Part shown: positions 31,805 through 41,932 of the stretch, in pieces
How positions within the stretch are numbered: the stretch's first letter is position 1
How the letters are laid out: every line of letters starts with the position of its first letter
Assembly: GCA_003220535.1 (NCBI GenBank)
Contig: QHSU01000075.1
Span: forward strand, 1-64,000
Reading direction: 5' to 3'
Source: Candidatus Rokuibacteriota bacterium
GTDB lineage: Bacteria; Methylomirabilota; Methylomirabilia; Rokubacteriales; CSP1-6
Length of the DNA stretch: 64,000 bases
Translations under genes and position numbers: made by a program
Notes under the pieces: generated by a model
Databases searched by the model: none
Seen by the model: the letters and a program-made list of their open reading frames with translations, nothing else
What the model was told of the DNA's origin: nothing

Positions 31805-34231
31805 TCATGAGGCGAATGGCCTCGAGGCGACCGCGTCGGCCCGCTGGCCGAACGCGGACTCGACCACGATCGGCTCTTTGAACGTGAAGAGCGGCAGCTT
31901 GCCGCGCCCGACCCGAGCCAGCTTGCCCGCCCGCTTCAGCTCGAGCGCCTTGAGAATCTTGTCGGGAGTGATCGGGACCTCGTCGATCCGGATCCCGAGC
32001 GCGTGGTTGATCGCGTTCGCGATCGCCGGTATCACCGGCAGAAGCGGCCCCTGCCCGGCCTCTTTGGCTCCGAATGGTCCCTCCGGGTCGTCGGACTCCA
32101 CCAGAATGGTGTGGATCTCGGGGGTTTCGAGCGTGGTGGGACTCTTGTACTCGAGCATCGACGGCTGCTTGTGGAGATTCTTCCTGAAGACTTGCTCTTC
32201 CATCAGGGCCTCGCCGATCCCCATGTACACCGAGCCCTCGACCTGCCCCTCGACCAGGAGCGGGTTCAGCGCACGTCCGACGTCGTGGGCGATCCATACA
32301 TCCTCGAGCTCGACCGTCCCGGTCTCCTCGTCGACGGTCAGCTCCACCACACACGCCGAGTAAGAGTAGCAGGGAGAGGGGCCGACGCCGCCTCCCTTGT
32401 ATTTGCCCGCGCGCTTGGGCGGCGCGTACGAGCCGGGGAACGCCAACACGCCGTGCAGTGCCTCGCCGAGCTCCACCGCTCTCGCGAACGGCACGGCCTT
32501 GTCCCAGTCGTCGGCCACGCCGATCTTGCGCTCGCGCGCGACGAGAGACGCCGGGCTCACCTCGAGCTTCTGGGCGACGGCCTCGAAGATGGCGGCCCGG
32601 AGCCGCTCCGCCGCCTGGATCGCGGCCACCCCGCACATGAGCGTCACACGCGACGAGTATGAGCCGAGATCGACGGGCGTCAGGCTGGTGTCGGCCGAAT
32701 GCACGTGGACGTCCTTCGGGTCGATCCCGAGGACCTCTGCCGTCACGTAGGCGAGGATGGAATCCGATCCCTGGCCGATGTCGGTGGCGCCGCAGAGAAC
32801 GGCGACGCCGCCGCTGCGGTCAGCGCGGGCGATCACGCCCGAGTGGGGCATGTCGTTCCAGTAGATCGCCGTGCCGGCGCCCGTGAGGTACGCGGAGCAG
32901 GCGATGCCGATTCCCTTTTTGGGATTCCCCCCGATGCTCCCGCCGAACCGAGCGCGTTTCTCGCGCCAGCCTGCGGCCTCGACGACCTTGTCGATGCACT
33001 CTCCGAGGCCGATCGTCGTGACGGTCAGATGGTTCGCCGTTTTGGTGAAGGGCTCGGCGACGATCCGGCGTCGAAGGTCGGCGGGGTCGAGCCCGAGCTG
33101 CTCGGCCGCCTTGTCGAGTTGGCACTCGAGGGCGAAGCGGGGTTGCGGCGTGCCGTGGCCGCGCTTGGGGCCGCACGGTGGCTTGTTGGTGAAGATGCGC
33201 GCGGCCTCGAACTTGTAGACGGGCATCTTGTAGGTCACCGGGTTGATCACGCCCGTGTAGAACGTGGAGGCGACGCCGTAGGACCCGTACGCCCCGCCAT
33301 CGAGCCACGTCCGGAGGTGGCAGCCCGTGATGTCGCCTTGCTTCGTGAAGCCGGTCTTGATCCACATCAGAACGGGATGGCGCCCGCGGTGCGTATAGAA
33401 GACCTCTTCGCGCGTCAACGCGATCTTCACCGGCCGACCCGTCACCTTCGAGAGTTGGCAGGCCACGATCTCGTGCGAGAAGAGATCGGTCTTGCCGCCG
33501 AACCCGCCGCCGACCGGCGTCGCGATGACGCGGATGTGCGCGGCCGGCGTGTCGAGCACCCTGGCGAGGAGCCGATGCACGTAGTGGGGCGTCTGCGTCG
33601 AGGACCAGAGGGTCAGCTTGCCATCGGAGGCCCAGTGCGCGACGGCCGCGTGCTGCTCCATCGGCAGATGGTTGTTGCCCTCGAAATAGAAGACGTCTTC
33701 GCGAACCAGGTCGGCCCCGGCGAAGGCCGCGTCGACGTCGCCGAACTGCAGCGCGACGTTCTTGTGGACGTTGGGGCCGTCGCCGTACTCGTGGATGCGC
33801 ACCTCGGGATGGGCGAGCGAGTCGAACACCGACATGAGGGCCGGAAGCGGCTCGTAGTCGACCTCGATCGCGCGGCACGCCAGCTCCGCCGTCTCCTCGT
33901 CGACGGCGGCGACGGCCGCGATCGCGTCGCCGACCATACGCACTTTGTCGGTGCAGAGCGCTTCCTCGTCCTGCGACACCGGCAAGATGCCGAACTTCAC
34001 GCGCGGCAGGTCGGCACCCGTGAGGACCGCGTAGACACCGGGCACGGCGCGGGCGCGGGCGGTGTCGATGGACCGGATGCGGGCATGGGCATGGGCGCTG
34101 CGCAGCAGCTTGCCGTACGCCATCCGCGGCAGGAAGAGGTCGTCGGCGTACTTGGTCTCGCCGACGACCTTCGCCCACGCATCGACCTTCGGGAGCGGCT
34201 GACCGATGACCGCGAAGTCGTTCTTGGTCAT
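31805..34231 (-). CDS. hcrA: 4-hydroxybenzoyl-CoA reductase, alpha (molybdenum) subunit
   Basis: An 808-residue molybdopterin-binding subunit of the xanthine oxidase family. The N-terminal domain starts VIGQPLPKVDAWAKVVGETKYADDL. Cofactor-binding landmarks are TPVGGGFGGKTDLFSHE, GPKRGHGTPQPRFALE, GATDIGQGSDSILA and, near the end, GPFGAKEAGQGPLLPV with the conserved active-site Glu. It reductively dehydroxylates 4-hydroxybenzoyl-CoA to benzoyl-CoA. Length is slightly above characterised HcrA. The ATG follows GGGAGGTT and overlaps the hcrC stop (ATGA). Identification as HcrA rather than a generic CoxL rests mainly on the HcrB insertion and the box genes downstream. Confidence 0.9.
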   Translation of the reverse strand: MTKNDFAVIGQPLPKVDAWAKVVGETKYADDLFLPRMAYGKLLRSAHAHARIRSIDTARARAVPGVYAVLTGADLPRVKFGILPVSQDEEALCTDKVRMVGDAIAAVAAVDEETAELACRAIEVDYEPLPALMSVFDSLAHPEVRIHEYGDGPNVHKNVALQFGDVDAAFAGADLVREDVFYFEGNNHLPMEQHAAVAHWASDGKLTLWSSTQTPHYVHRLLARVLDTPAAHIRVIATPVGGGFGGKTDLFSHEIVACQLSKVTGRPVKIALTREEVFYTHRGRHPVLMWIKTGFTKQGDITGCHLRTWLDGGAYGSYGVASTFYTGVINPVTYKMPVYKFEAARIFTNKPPCGPKRGHGTPQPRFALECQLDKAAEQLGLDPADLRRRIVAEPFTKTANHLTVTTIGLGECIDKVVEAAGWREKRARFGGSIGGNPKKGIGIACSAYLTGAGTAIYWNDMPHSGVIARADRSGGVAVLCGATDIGQGSDSILAYVTAEVLGIDPKDVHVHSADTSLTPVDLGSYSSRVTLMCGVAAIQAAERLRAAIFEAVAQKLEVSPASLVARERKIGVADDWDKAVPFARAVELGEALHGVLAFPGSYAPPKRAGKYKGGGVGPSPCYSYSACVVELTVDEETGTVELEDVWIAHDVGRALNPLLVEGQVEGSVYMGIGEALMEEQVFRKNLHKQPSMLEYKSPTTLETPEIHTILVESDDPEGPFGAKEAGQGPLLPVIPAIANAINHALGIRIDEVPITPDKILKALELKRAGKLARVGRGKLPLFTFKEPIVVESAFGQRADAVASRPFAS

Positions 34232-34713
34232 GTGGAACCTCCCACCCTGGTCATCCGCAGGGCCGCGAGCTCGACGGCGTCGAGGATCTTCGTGTACCCG
34301 GTGCAGCGGCAGAGATTGCCGGCGAGCGCCTCCTTGACCTCCCGCCGCGTCGGGCTCGGCCGGTCGGCGAGGAGCGCCGTCGCGGTGAGGAGAATGCCGG
34401 GCGTGCAGTACCCGCACTGGGCGGCCCCCAGCTCGGCGAACGCTTGCTGGAGCGGGTGAAGGCGCCCGCCCTCCGCCATCCCTTCGACCGTCGTGATCCG
34501 GCAGCCCTCGGTGTCGAAGGGGAGGGCGAGGCACGACAACACGGGCGCGCCGTCCACGAGCACGGTACAGGTGCCGCATTCGCCGAGCTCGCAGCCGTGC
34601 TTCGTCCCGGTGAGGCCGAGATCTTCCCGCAGGACCTCGAGCAAAGTCTTGTGGACCGGAACGAGCGCCTCGCGCAACTCGCCGTTGACGGTCAGGGCGA
34701 CGCGAACCTTCAT
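34228..34713 (-). CDS. hcrC: 4-hydroxybenzoyl-CoA reductase, gamma ([2Fe-2S]) subunit
   Basis: A 161-residue two-cluster iron-sulfur subunit. The plant-type ferredoxin half binds the first cluster with C41, C46, C49 and C61 (GCELGECGTCTVLVDG). The helical half binds the second with C100, C103, C135 and C137 (QCGYCTPG and NLCRCTGY). It passes electrons between the molybdenum site and FAD or the external donor. It is the first gene of the operon, about 30 nt downstream of a palindrome that overlaps a sigma70-type promoter. It is coupled to hcrA by ATGA. Confidence 0.93.
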   Translation of the reverse strand: MKVRVALTVNGELREALVPVHKTLLEVLREDLGLTGTKHGCELGECGTCTVLVDGAPVLSCLALPFDTEGCRITTVEGMAEGGRLHPLQQAFAELGAAQCGYCTPGILLTATALLADRPSPTRREVKEALAGNLCRCTGYTKILDAVELAALRMTRVGGST

Positions 34714-34743
34714 CGGGGCTCCACCGGATAGGTTTATCAGGAC

Positions 34744-34787
34744 TTAAAGTCACTTTAAAAATACTTAATCGCCTGAACCGCTGTCAA
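34744..34787 (-). promoter_or_regulatory. hcr/box operon promoter with palindromic operator
   Basis: On the minus strand a perfect -35 TTGACA (34787-34782), an 18-nt spacer and -10 TATTTT (34763-34758) precede hcrC. The palindrome TTAAAGT-C-ACTTTAA (34744-34758) starts at the -10 and covers the expected transcription start. A protein bound there should block initiation, so repression is the likely mode. The DNA here is conspicuously AT-rich against the surroundings. Confidence 0.65.
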
Positions 34788-34797
34788 GTGCGAAACC

Positions 34798-34826
34798 TTG
34801 AGGGCGAAACCGTGGGCGGCTAAGAT
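34798..34826 (+). promoter_or_regulatory. sigma70-type promoter for the NtrC-family gene
   Basis: TTGAGG (34798-34803), 17-nt spacer, TAAGAT (34821-34826), 62 nt upstream of the ATG at 34889. It diverges from the hcr promoter. Confidence 0.45.
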
Positions 34827-34888
34827 ACCCCCGTGCCCTTCGCTAGTTCCTCGCCCGGTGCGATCGGCGCGCCCGCGGCTAGTCGCTG

Positions 34889-36241
<1,353 letters not shown>

Positions 36242-36337
36242 ACCCTGGCCAGCCAGGTCCGTCAATTCTGACATTGGCGGCGGAGTGCCCGCGGCCCGGC
36301 ACGTGCAACTTCTCGATTTCACAGCCGCCGAGGGCCC

Positions 36338-36353
36338 TGGCACTGATTCTGCT
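36338..36353 (+). promoter_or_regulatory. candidate sigma54 (-24/-12) promoter
   Basis: TGGCAC-TGATT-CTGCT keeps the invariant GG (36339-36340) and GC (36351-36352) exactly 10 nt apart, and the -24 half is a perfect TGGCAC. Initiation about 12 nt downstream favours the ATG at 36385 for the next gene. It follows the NtrC-family gene directly. Confidence 0.55.
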
Positions 36354-36384
36354 GTCTCTGAACGCCATGAGTTTCCGTGAATCC

Positions 36385-36804
36385 ATGGGAGCGCGGTGGA
36401 TCCTGGTGGCGGACGGCGACGAGGCCTCGGCACACCTCCTGGCCGGCTTTTTCCTCCACTCGCGATTCAGGGCGTACCCCGCGGCGCGCGGACTCGACGC
36501 GCTGCGGCTGGTCCGACGCTATCGCCTCGGCCTGGCCGTCGTCGACACCGATCTGCTCGATATGACCGGGTGTGATCTCGTCCGAAGGCTCCGAGCGATC
36601 GAGCCGGGCCTGCCCGTCGTCATGACCACGGGAGACTATCGGCCGACGACTGAGGTGCAAGCGCGTCAGCTCGGGATCGTCCAGTACATTCACAAGCCGG
36701 TCGACCTTCGGCGACTGGATCTGGTCGTCGGGCGAATCTTCGCGGCGGACGGCGAGCCAGGGCCGCGGGTCACGGTCCCCTGCGACGGGAGAGAAGGGGC
36801 ATGA
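36385..36804 (+). CDS. stand-alone response-regulator receiver protein
   Basis: A 139-residue CheY-like protein: ILVADGDE (acidic pair), phosphoacceptor Asp in LAVVDTDLLDMTG, switch Thr in VVMTTGDY and Lys in IHKPVDLRRL. There is no output domain, only a 20-residue tail. In-frame starts at 36274 (TTG) and 36367 (ATG) exist. The ATG at 36385 is preferred because it gives the shortest family-like N-terminus and leaves a leader after the sigma54-type promoter, but no SD is evident, so the start is uncertain. It is coupled by ATGA to a small membrane protein gene. Confidence 0.75.
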   Translation: MGARWILVADGDEASAHLLAGFFLHSRFRAYPAARGLDALRLVRRYRLGLAVVDTDLLDMTGCDLVRRLRAIEPGLPVVMTTGDYRPTTEVQARQLGIVQYIHKPVDLRRLDLVVGRIFAADGEPGPRVTVPCDGREGA

Positions 36805-37100
36805 CTCGCGGAGCACAGTACGCCTGTGTCCTCGCCGGTCTGCTGCTGTGCCTGGCCCTTGCGACGCTCGGCATCGGGTCGCACGAGGCCCTACGGACGC
36901 CCGTCCCTGCCGGAGACGGCGCGATCGGCGCCGTTCCAGCCGCGGACGCGGCGGCCCCGAGCTCACGGCCGCGCCCAACCGCCTCCATCGTGCCCGAAGG
37001 TGTCGCGGTGCTCCTCGCGACGATCATCTGGACGGTGAGCATGGCGCTCCTGTCGCGTCGCGCATTCACGACCCGCTGCGACGGGCGCTCAGCACCCTGA
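36801..37100 (+). CDS. small protein with two predicted membrane helices
   Basis: A 99-residue protein of unknown function. Hydrophobic segment 1 (about 8-24, ACVLAGLLLCLALATLGI) could be a signal anchor, and segment 2 (about 66-84, EGVAVLLATIIWTVSMALLS) is a transmembrane helix. The loop between them is Ala/Pro-rich and would face the periplasm. It overlaps the receiver gene by ATGA and lies 22 nt upstream of the giant hybrid kinase, so it may anchor or signal to that soluble kinase. I find no family resemblance. Confidence 0.6.
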   Translation: MTRGAQYACVLAGLLLCLALATLGIGSHEALRTPVPAGDGAIGAVPAADAAAPSSRPRPTASIVPEGVAVLLATIIWTVSMALLSRRAFTTRCDGRSAP

Positions 37101-37122
37101 GCCGCCGTCGGACCGTGCCGTC

Positions 37123-40100
37123 GTGAGCCCGATCAAGGCCGAGCGCAGCTCGCGGGCGGGGTCCGAACGCGTCCCCGCTCCGGCGAAGCCGACGAGCCGC
37201 CTGCGCACGCTCGCCCAGCTCACCGAGCTGGTCTCGTCGTCGCTCGACGCCGACGAGATCCTGCGCCACATCGTAGCGGCCGCGGCGCAGCTGATCGCTA
37301 CCCGGCTCGTGACGGTCTGGGTCGCCGACGAGGCGACGCGGACGCTGGAACTGCGGGCCTCTTCCGACGAGGCGCTCGCCGCCGGACATCCCAGCCCGCG
37401 CCTCCCGTACGGCCAGGGCGGCGTCGGCTGGGTGGCGGTCAACCGTCGCCCACTCAAGATCGACGATCTGCTGAGCGACACCCAGATCCGGGCGCGTGAC
37501 TGGTTCGCCGCTCACGGCCTGCGGAGCGTGTACGAGCTACCGATCATCCACGGCGAGTCCCTGCTCGGTGTCCTCGTGCTCTTCGCCGAGCAGCCCTTCT
37601 CCTTCGGATCGGAGGACCGGGACCTCCTCGAGACGTTCATCGCGCAGGCCGCCGCCGCGATCCGCAACGCCCGGCTGTTCGCAGACAGCGAACGCCGACG
37701 CCGAGAAGCCGAGGCGCTCGCCGAGCTGAGCCGTCTGTGCAGCGAGACCCTCGACCTCGGGACCGTCGCGCGACGCGTGGTCGACAGCATCCGTACGCTG
37801 CTCGGCGTCCAGGAATCCGTTCTCTACCGGGTTCTCTCGGAGAGCGGCGATCTCATGGCGCTCGCGCTCTTCGGCGAAGGGGAGCGGGCGCTGGGCGAAG
37901 GGGCGGTGTTCCCGCGCGGGACCGGGGTCGTCGGCCTCGCCGTGAGCGAGCGCCGCCCGATCGCCACCTCGAACTTCCTCGCGGACTCGCGCATCATGCA
38001 CGATCCGGCGATTCGCGAGCGCCTCACCAGGGTCTCGTACCGCTCGATCCTCGCGCTGCCGCTGCTCGTCAAGGACCGCGTGATCGGGGCGCTCGCGGTC
38101 TGTGCCAGCGAAGGGCGGGTCTTCAGCGAAGACGAGACCCGACTGGCGCAGGCTTTTGCGGATCAGGCCGCGCTCATGCTCGAGAACGCCCAGCTCTTCG
38201 ACGACGTCGCCCGGCGCCGGCACGAGGTGGAGGTGCTCGCCAAGGTCGTCGGGCAGATCAACGGCTCGCCGGACCTCGCCTCGATCCTCGAGCAGATCGT
38301 CGACGGCGCCTGCGAGCTCGCGGGCGCCGATGGCGCGCAGATCTCGCTCCGAGAGCCCGGGACCGACGCCGTTCGCATGCTCCACCGGCGCGGGGCCGAA
38401 GACGACAAGCTGAAGGGCATCCTGATCGAGCCCGGGAAGGGTGCGGGCGGCCTCGTGCTGGCGACCGGACGGCCCTTCCGGACTGCGAACTACGCCGAGG
38501 ATCCGCGGATCACGAAAGACTACGCGGATCGGACCCGCGCCGCCGGGATCGTCTCCCAGATCGTCATTCCCATCCGCAACGGTGAGATCAAGGGTCTTCT
38601 GTACGTCTTCAACCGGACGCCGCGCCCGTTCACCGACCGTGACGAGGTGAGGCTCAGCCGGCTCGCTGACCACGCCGCCATCGCGATCGGCAACGCGAAT
38701 CTCCTCGCGGAGACGGAGGGCCGCCGGCGCGAGGCCGAGTGCCTCGCCGAGTTCGGACGCATGATCTCGCAGTCCCTCGAGCCGAAGGAGGTCGGGCAGC
38801 GGATCGTCGAGAGCGTGGGCATGCTGCTCGACGCCGGCATGGCGGCCGTCTACCTGCTCGAGGCGGACGAGAGCCTCGTGCTCCTGAGCGCCGTCGGCAC
38901 ACCGGGGCCCTGGCTCCAGAATCACCCCAAGGGAACGTCGGCGGCGGCGCTGGCGGTGCAGGCGCGAGCGCCAGTCTCCAGCCCCGATGTGCTCGCCGAT
39001 CCTCGGATCACGTATCCACCAGAGGCCAGAGCCCGGATCGAGCAGGCCGAGTATCACGCCGCCCTCTCGCTGCCGCTGGTCGCCAACGACCGGGTCTTCG
39101 GGGCTCTCGTCGTCGGCGATCGCCGGGGCCGGGTCTTCAGCCTCGACGAGATCCGGCTCGCCCAGACGTTCGCGGACCAGGCGGGGATCGCCCTCGACAA
39201 CGCGCGGCTCTACGCCGAGACGACCCGCAGGAAGTGGGAGGCTGAGGTCCTGGGCGACGTGAGGCGGCTCGTCATCGAGTCGCTCGACGCGGACCAGGTC
39301 GCGCGGCGGATCGCCGACAGCCTGCGGGCCCTCCTCGGCGGCCTCGTCGCCGTCATCATGCGCCTCGACCCGACGACGGGCGACCTGGTGGGCCGCAGCG
39401 TCGCGGGCGACGGCGCCAGCGAGGACGTTGTCATCCCGCGCGGCATCGGCACGATGGCGCTGGCGGTGAGCACGCGGCGTCCGGTCGCCACCACGAATTC
39501 GCTGGAGGACCCGAGGGTTGAACTCACGCCCGAGCTGCGCGCGACGCTCGGGGCCCTCCCGCACCGGTCGGTCCTCGCGCTCCCGATGATCGTCAACGAC
39601 GTGGTCATCGGCGCCATCGCGGTCGGCGACCGGGCCGGGCGCGTCTTCGACGCCGACGAGGTGCGGCTCGCCCAGGCGTTCGCCGATCAGGCGGCAATGG
39701 CGCTCGAGAAGTCCCGGCTGTTCGCAGACGCCGAGCAGCGACGCCGGGAGGCCGAGATCTTCGCCGAGCTCGCGAGCCAGACGGCCGCTTCGCTCGATCT
39801 CGACACGATCCTCAGGCGCGTCAGCGAGGCTGCGCAAGAGCTGAGCCGCGCTGACCTCAGCGCGATCGCGATCCGCGATCCCGAGAGCGACGTCATGGTC
39901 ATGCGCCACGCGCCGGGGACGCGAGCGCAACACCAGGGGGCGCGCATCGAGCCGGGCCAGGGGATCGGCGGGCAGGTCCTGCTCACGGGCCGACCGTTCC
40001 GCACGAGCGACTACACGCGCGACCCGAGGATCGGCCAGCGCTACTCCCTCCTGGAGGCGGAGGAGGTCGTGACGGCGCTCGTCGTCCCGATCCAGACGGA

Positions 40101-41931
40101 GGAACGGGTCGAGGGCCTGCTCTATACCGAGAACCGCACGGCGCGCCCCTTCACCGATCGGGATGAGGCCCTGCTCACGCGTCTGGCCGCGCAGGCGGCG
40201 ATTGCGATCCGCAACGTGCAGCTCCTCGAGGCGCGGCGCGCCTACCAGGCGAGACTCGAGGCGCTCCTCGGTGTCAGCCACGAGCTGTCGAGGATCCAGC
40301 CGGTCGAGGAGCTTCTCTGGGCGATCGCCGCGACCTGCGGCAGCGTGCTGGAGACCGACTCGGTCGGCTTTCGGCTGGTGGAGGGCGACGAGCTCATCGT
40401 GGCCGGCCTGTTCGGCCACGCCAAGGAGACGATGGCGACCGAGCGGATCAAGATCGGCGAGAGCCTCAGCGGGATCGTGGCCGCGACGGGCGCGCCGTTG
40501 CGGCTCGGCGACATGAGCGACGACCCGCGGGTCATCCCGGCGCACCGGGAGGCGGCCGCGCGACTCGGGTACCGCGCCTTTCTCGGCGTGCCTGTCAAGC
40601 TCGGTGAGCGCGTCACGGGCGTGCTCTCGATCCGCACGCGCCGGCCGGGGGGCTTCTCGAAAGAGGACGAGACGATCGCGACGGCGTTCGCGTCGCAGGC
40701 GGCGACCGCGCTCGAGAACGCGCGTCTCTTCCGCCAGGTCCAGGTCGCCGCCGAGGAAGTGTCGCAGGCCCAGGAGGCGCTCCTGCAGGTCCAGAAGATG
40801 GAGGCGGTCGGCCGGCTCGCGGGCGGCGTGGCCCACGACTTCAACAACCTCCTCACGATCATTCACGGCCGCTGCGAGATCCTCCTCAAGCGCTTCGAGC
40901 AAGGCTCCAAGCCGCGGAAGGACCTCGATCTGATCCAGCGGACCGCGCAGCGTGCGGCGGCCCTCACGAAGCAGCTTCTCGCATTCAGCCGACAGCAGGT
41001 GCTCCAGCCGCGGGTGCTGCACGTCAACGCCGCCGTGGGCGAGTCGGTCTCGATGCTCCGGCGGCTGATCGGCGAAGACATCACCCTGGTCACCCTCCCG
41101 AACGCCCGGCACGACCGCGTGAAGGCCGACCCGACGCAGCTCGAGCAGGTGCTGATGAACCTCGCGATCAACGCGCGGGACGCGATGCCGCGGGGCGGGC
41201 GGCTCGCCATCGAGACGGCCGACGTCGATCTGAGCGAGGCCTTCGCCCGCGAGCACCCCGGCGCCGGCACGGGCCCGCACGTGCGGCTGTCGGTGAGCGA
41301 TGACGGCGTCGGGATGAGCGCGGAGGTCCAGGCGCGCATCTTCGAGCCGTTCTTCACCACCAAGGACAAGGGCCGCGGCACCGGGCTCGGGCTCGCCATG
41401 GTGTACGGCATCGTGAAACAGCACGACGGCTATATCGACGTCCAGAGCGTCCCGGGCAAGGGAACGACGTTCGAGGTCTATCTTCCCTGCGCGGAGGACG
41501 CGGAGAACAACGTGGAGCCAGGAGTGGAGCAGGCCGGTGAGTCGCGGGGGTCGGAGACGATCCTCCTCGTGGAGGACGAAGGCGACGTCCGGGAGCTGAC
41601 GCGTGAGATCCTCGAGATGGCGGGCTACACGGTGCTGGAGGCCGCGCGCGGCGCCGAGGCGCTGCGCCTGTGTCGCGAGTCCAACCAGGCGATCGACCTG
41701 CTCCTCACCGACGTGGTGATGCCACAGATGAGCGGCCCCGAGCTGGCGCGCGAGGTCGCCGAGCTCCGGCCGGGCACGAAGGTCGTCTACATGTCCGGGT
41801 ACACGGACGACGCGCTCGGCCACCACGGCGTCCTCGACCCGGACATCATCTTGCTGCCGAAGCCGTTCACACCGGAGTCGCTCATGAGCCGCCTGCGGCT
41901 CGCGCTGGACGCTCAGGGCCCCCGCAGCTGA
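37123..41931 (+). CDS. giant hybrid sensor kinase with seven tandem GAF units
   Basis: A 1602-residue soluble protein. Seven GAF-type units of about 170 residues follow one another. Repeated linkers such as RRRREAEALAEL mark unit boundaries near residues 189, 361, 531, 700, 870 and 1036, and the array ends near 1205. Units 2, 4 and 5 resemble one another, as do units 3 and 6. The kinase core has H-box GGVAHDFNN (about H1238), N-box NLAINARDAMP and G-box GTGLGLAM. A C-terminal receiver (about 1480-1600) has phosphoacceptor D1530 in LLLTDVVMPQMSG. There is no membrane segment. The start at GTG is supported by domain limits, not by an SD. It probably integrates several cytoplasmic signals; the targets are unknown. 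Confidence 0.9.
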   Translation: MSPIKAERSSRAGSERVPAPAKPTSRLRTLAQLTELVSSSLDADEILRHIVAAAAQLIATRLVTVWVADEATRTLELRASSDEALAAGHPSPRLPYGQGGVGWVAVNRRPLKIDDLLSDTQIRARDWFAAHGLRSVYELPIIHGESLLGVLVLFAEQPFSFGSEDRDLLETFIAQAAAAIRNARLFADSERRRREAEALAELSRLCSETLDLGTVARRVVDSIRTLLGVQESVLYRVLSESGDLMALALFGEGERALGEGAVFPRGTGVVGLAVSERRPIATSNFLADSRIMHDPAIRERLTRVSYRSILALPLLVKDRVIGALAVCASEGRVFSEDETRLAQAFADQAALMLENAQLFDDVARRRHEVEVLAKVVGQINGSPDLASILEQIVDGACELAGADGAQISLREPGTDAVRMLHRRGAEDDKLKGILIEPGKGAGGLVLATGRPFRTANYAEDPRITKDYADRTRAAGIVSQIVIPIRNGEIKGLLYVFNRTPRPFTDRDEVRLSRLADHAAIAIGNANLLAETEGRRREAECLAEFGRMISQSLEPKEVGQRIVESVGMLLDAGMAAVYLLEADESLVLLSAVGTPGPWLQNHPKGTSAAALAVQARAPVSSPDVLADPRITYPPEARARIEQAEYHAALSLPLVANDRVFGALVVGDRRGRVFSLDEIRLAQTFADQAGIALDNARLYAETTRRKWEAEVLGDVRRLVIESLDADQVARRIADSLRALLGGLVAVIMRLDPTTGDLVGRSVAGDGASEDVVIPRGIGTMALAVSTRRPVATTNSLEDPRVELTPELRATLGALPHRSVLALPMIVNDVVIGAIAVGDRAGRVFDADEVRLAQAFADQAAMALEKSRLFADAEQRRREAEIFAELASQTAASLDLDTILRRVSEAAQELSRADLSAIAIRDPESDVMVMRHAPGTRAQHQGARIEPGQGIGGQVLLTGRPFRTSDYTRDPRIGQRYSLLEAEEVVTALVVPIQTEERVEGLLYTENRTARPFTDRDEALLTRLAAQAAIAIRNVQLLEARRAYQARLEALLGVSHELSRIQPVEELLWAIAATCGSVLETDSVGFRLVEGDELIVAGLFGHAKETMATERIKIGESLSGIVAATGAPLRLGDMSDDPRVIPAHREAAARLGYRAFLGVPVKLGERVTGVLSIRTRRPGGFSKEDETIATAFASQAATALENARLFRQVQVAAEEVSQAQEALLQVQKMEAVGRLAGGVAHDFNNLLTIIHGRCEILLKRFEQGSKPRKDLDLIQRTAQRAAALTKQLLAFSRQQVLQPRVLHVNAAVGESVSMLRRLIGEDITLVTLPNARHDRVKADPTQLEQVLMNLAINARDAMPRGGRLAIETADVDLSEAFAREHPGAGTGPHVRLSVSDDGVGMSAEVQARIFEPFFTTKDKGRGTGLGLAMVYGIVKQHDGYIDVQSVPGKGTTFEVYLPCAEDAENNVEPGVEQAGESRGSETILLVEDEGDVRELTREILEMAGYTVLEAARGAEALRLCRESNQAIDLLLTDVVMPQMSGPELAREVAELRPGTKVVYMSGYTDDALGHHGVLDPDIILLPKPFTPESLMSRLRLALDAQGPRS

Positions 41932-41932
41932 A

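Noticed and set aside
32699..34459. A 586-codon plus-strand frame opposite hcrA
   Set aside because: Low-complexity Arg/Asp/Leu-rich translation, no SD, and fully covered by a well-supported hcrA.
37537..41826. A 1429-codon open frame on the minus strand opposite the seven-GAF kinase
   Set aside because: It mirrors the codon pattern of the plus-strand gene, is rich in Arg, Glu, His and Asp with no domain, and the opposite strand has a complete multidomain kinase. Long antisense frames are expected at this GC content.
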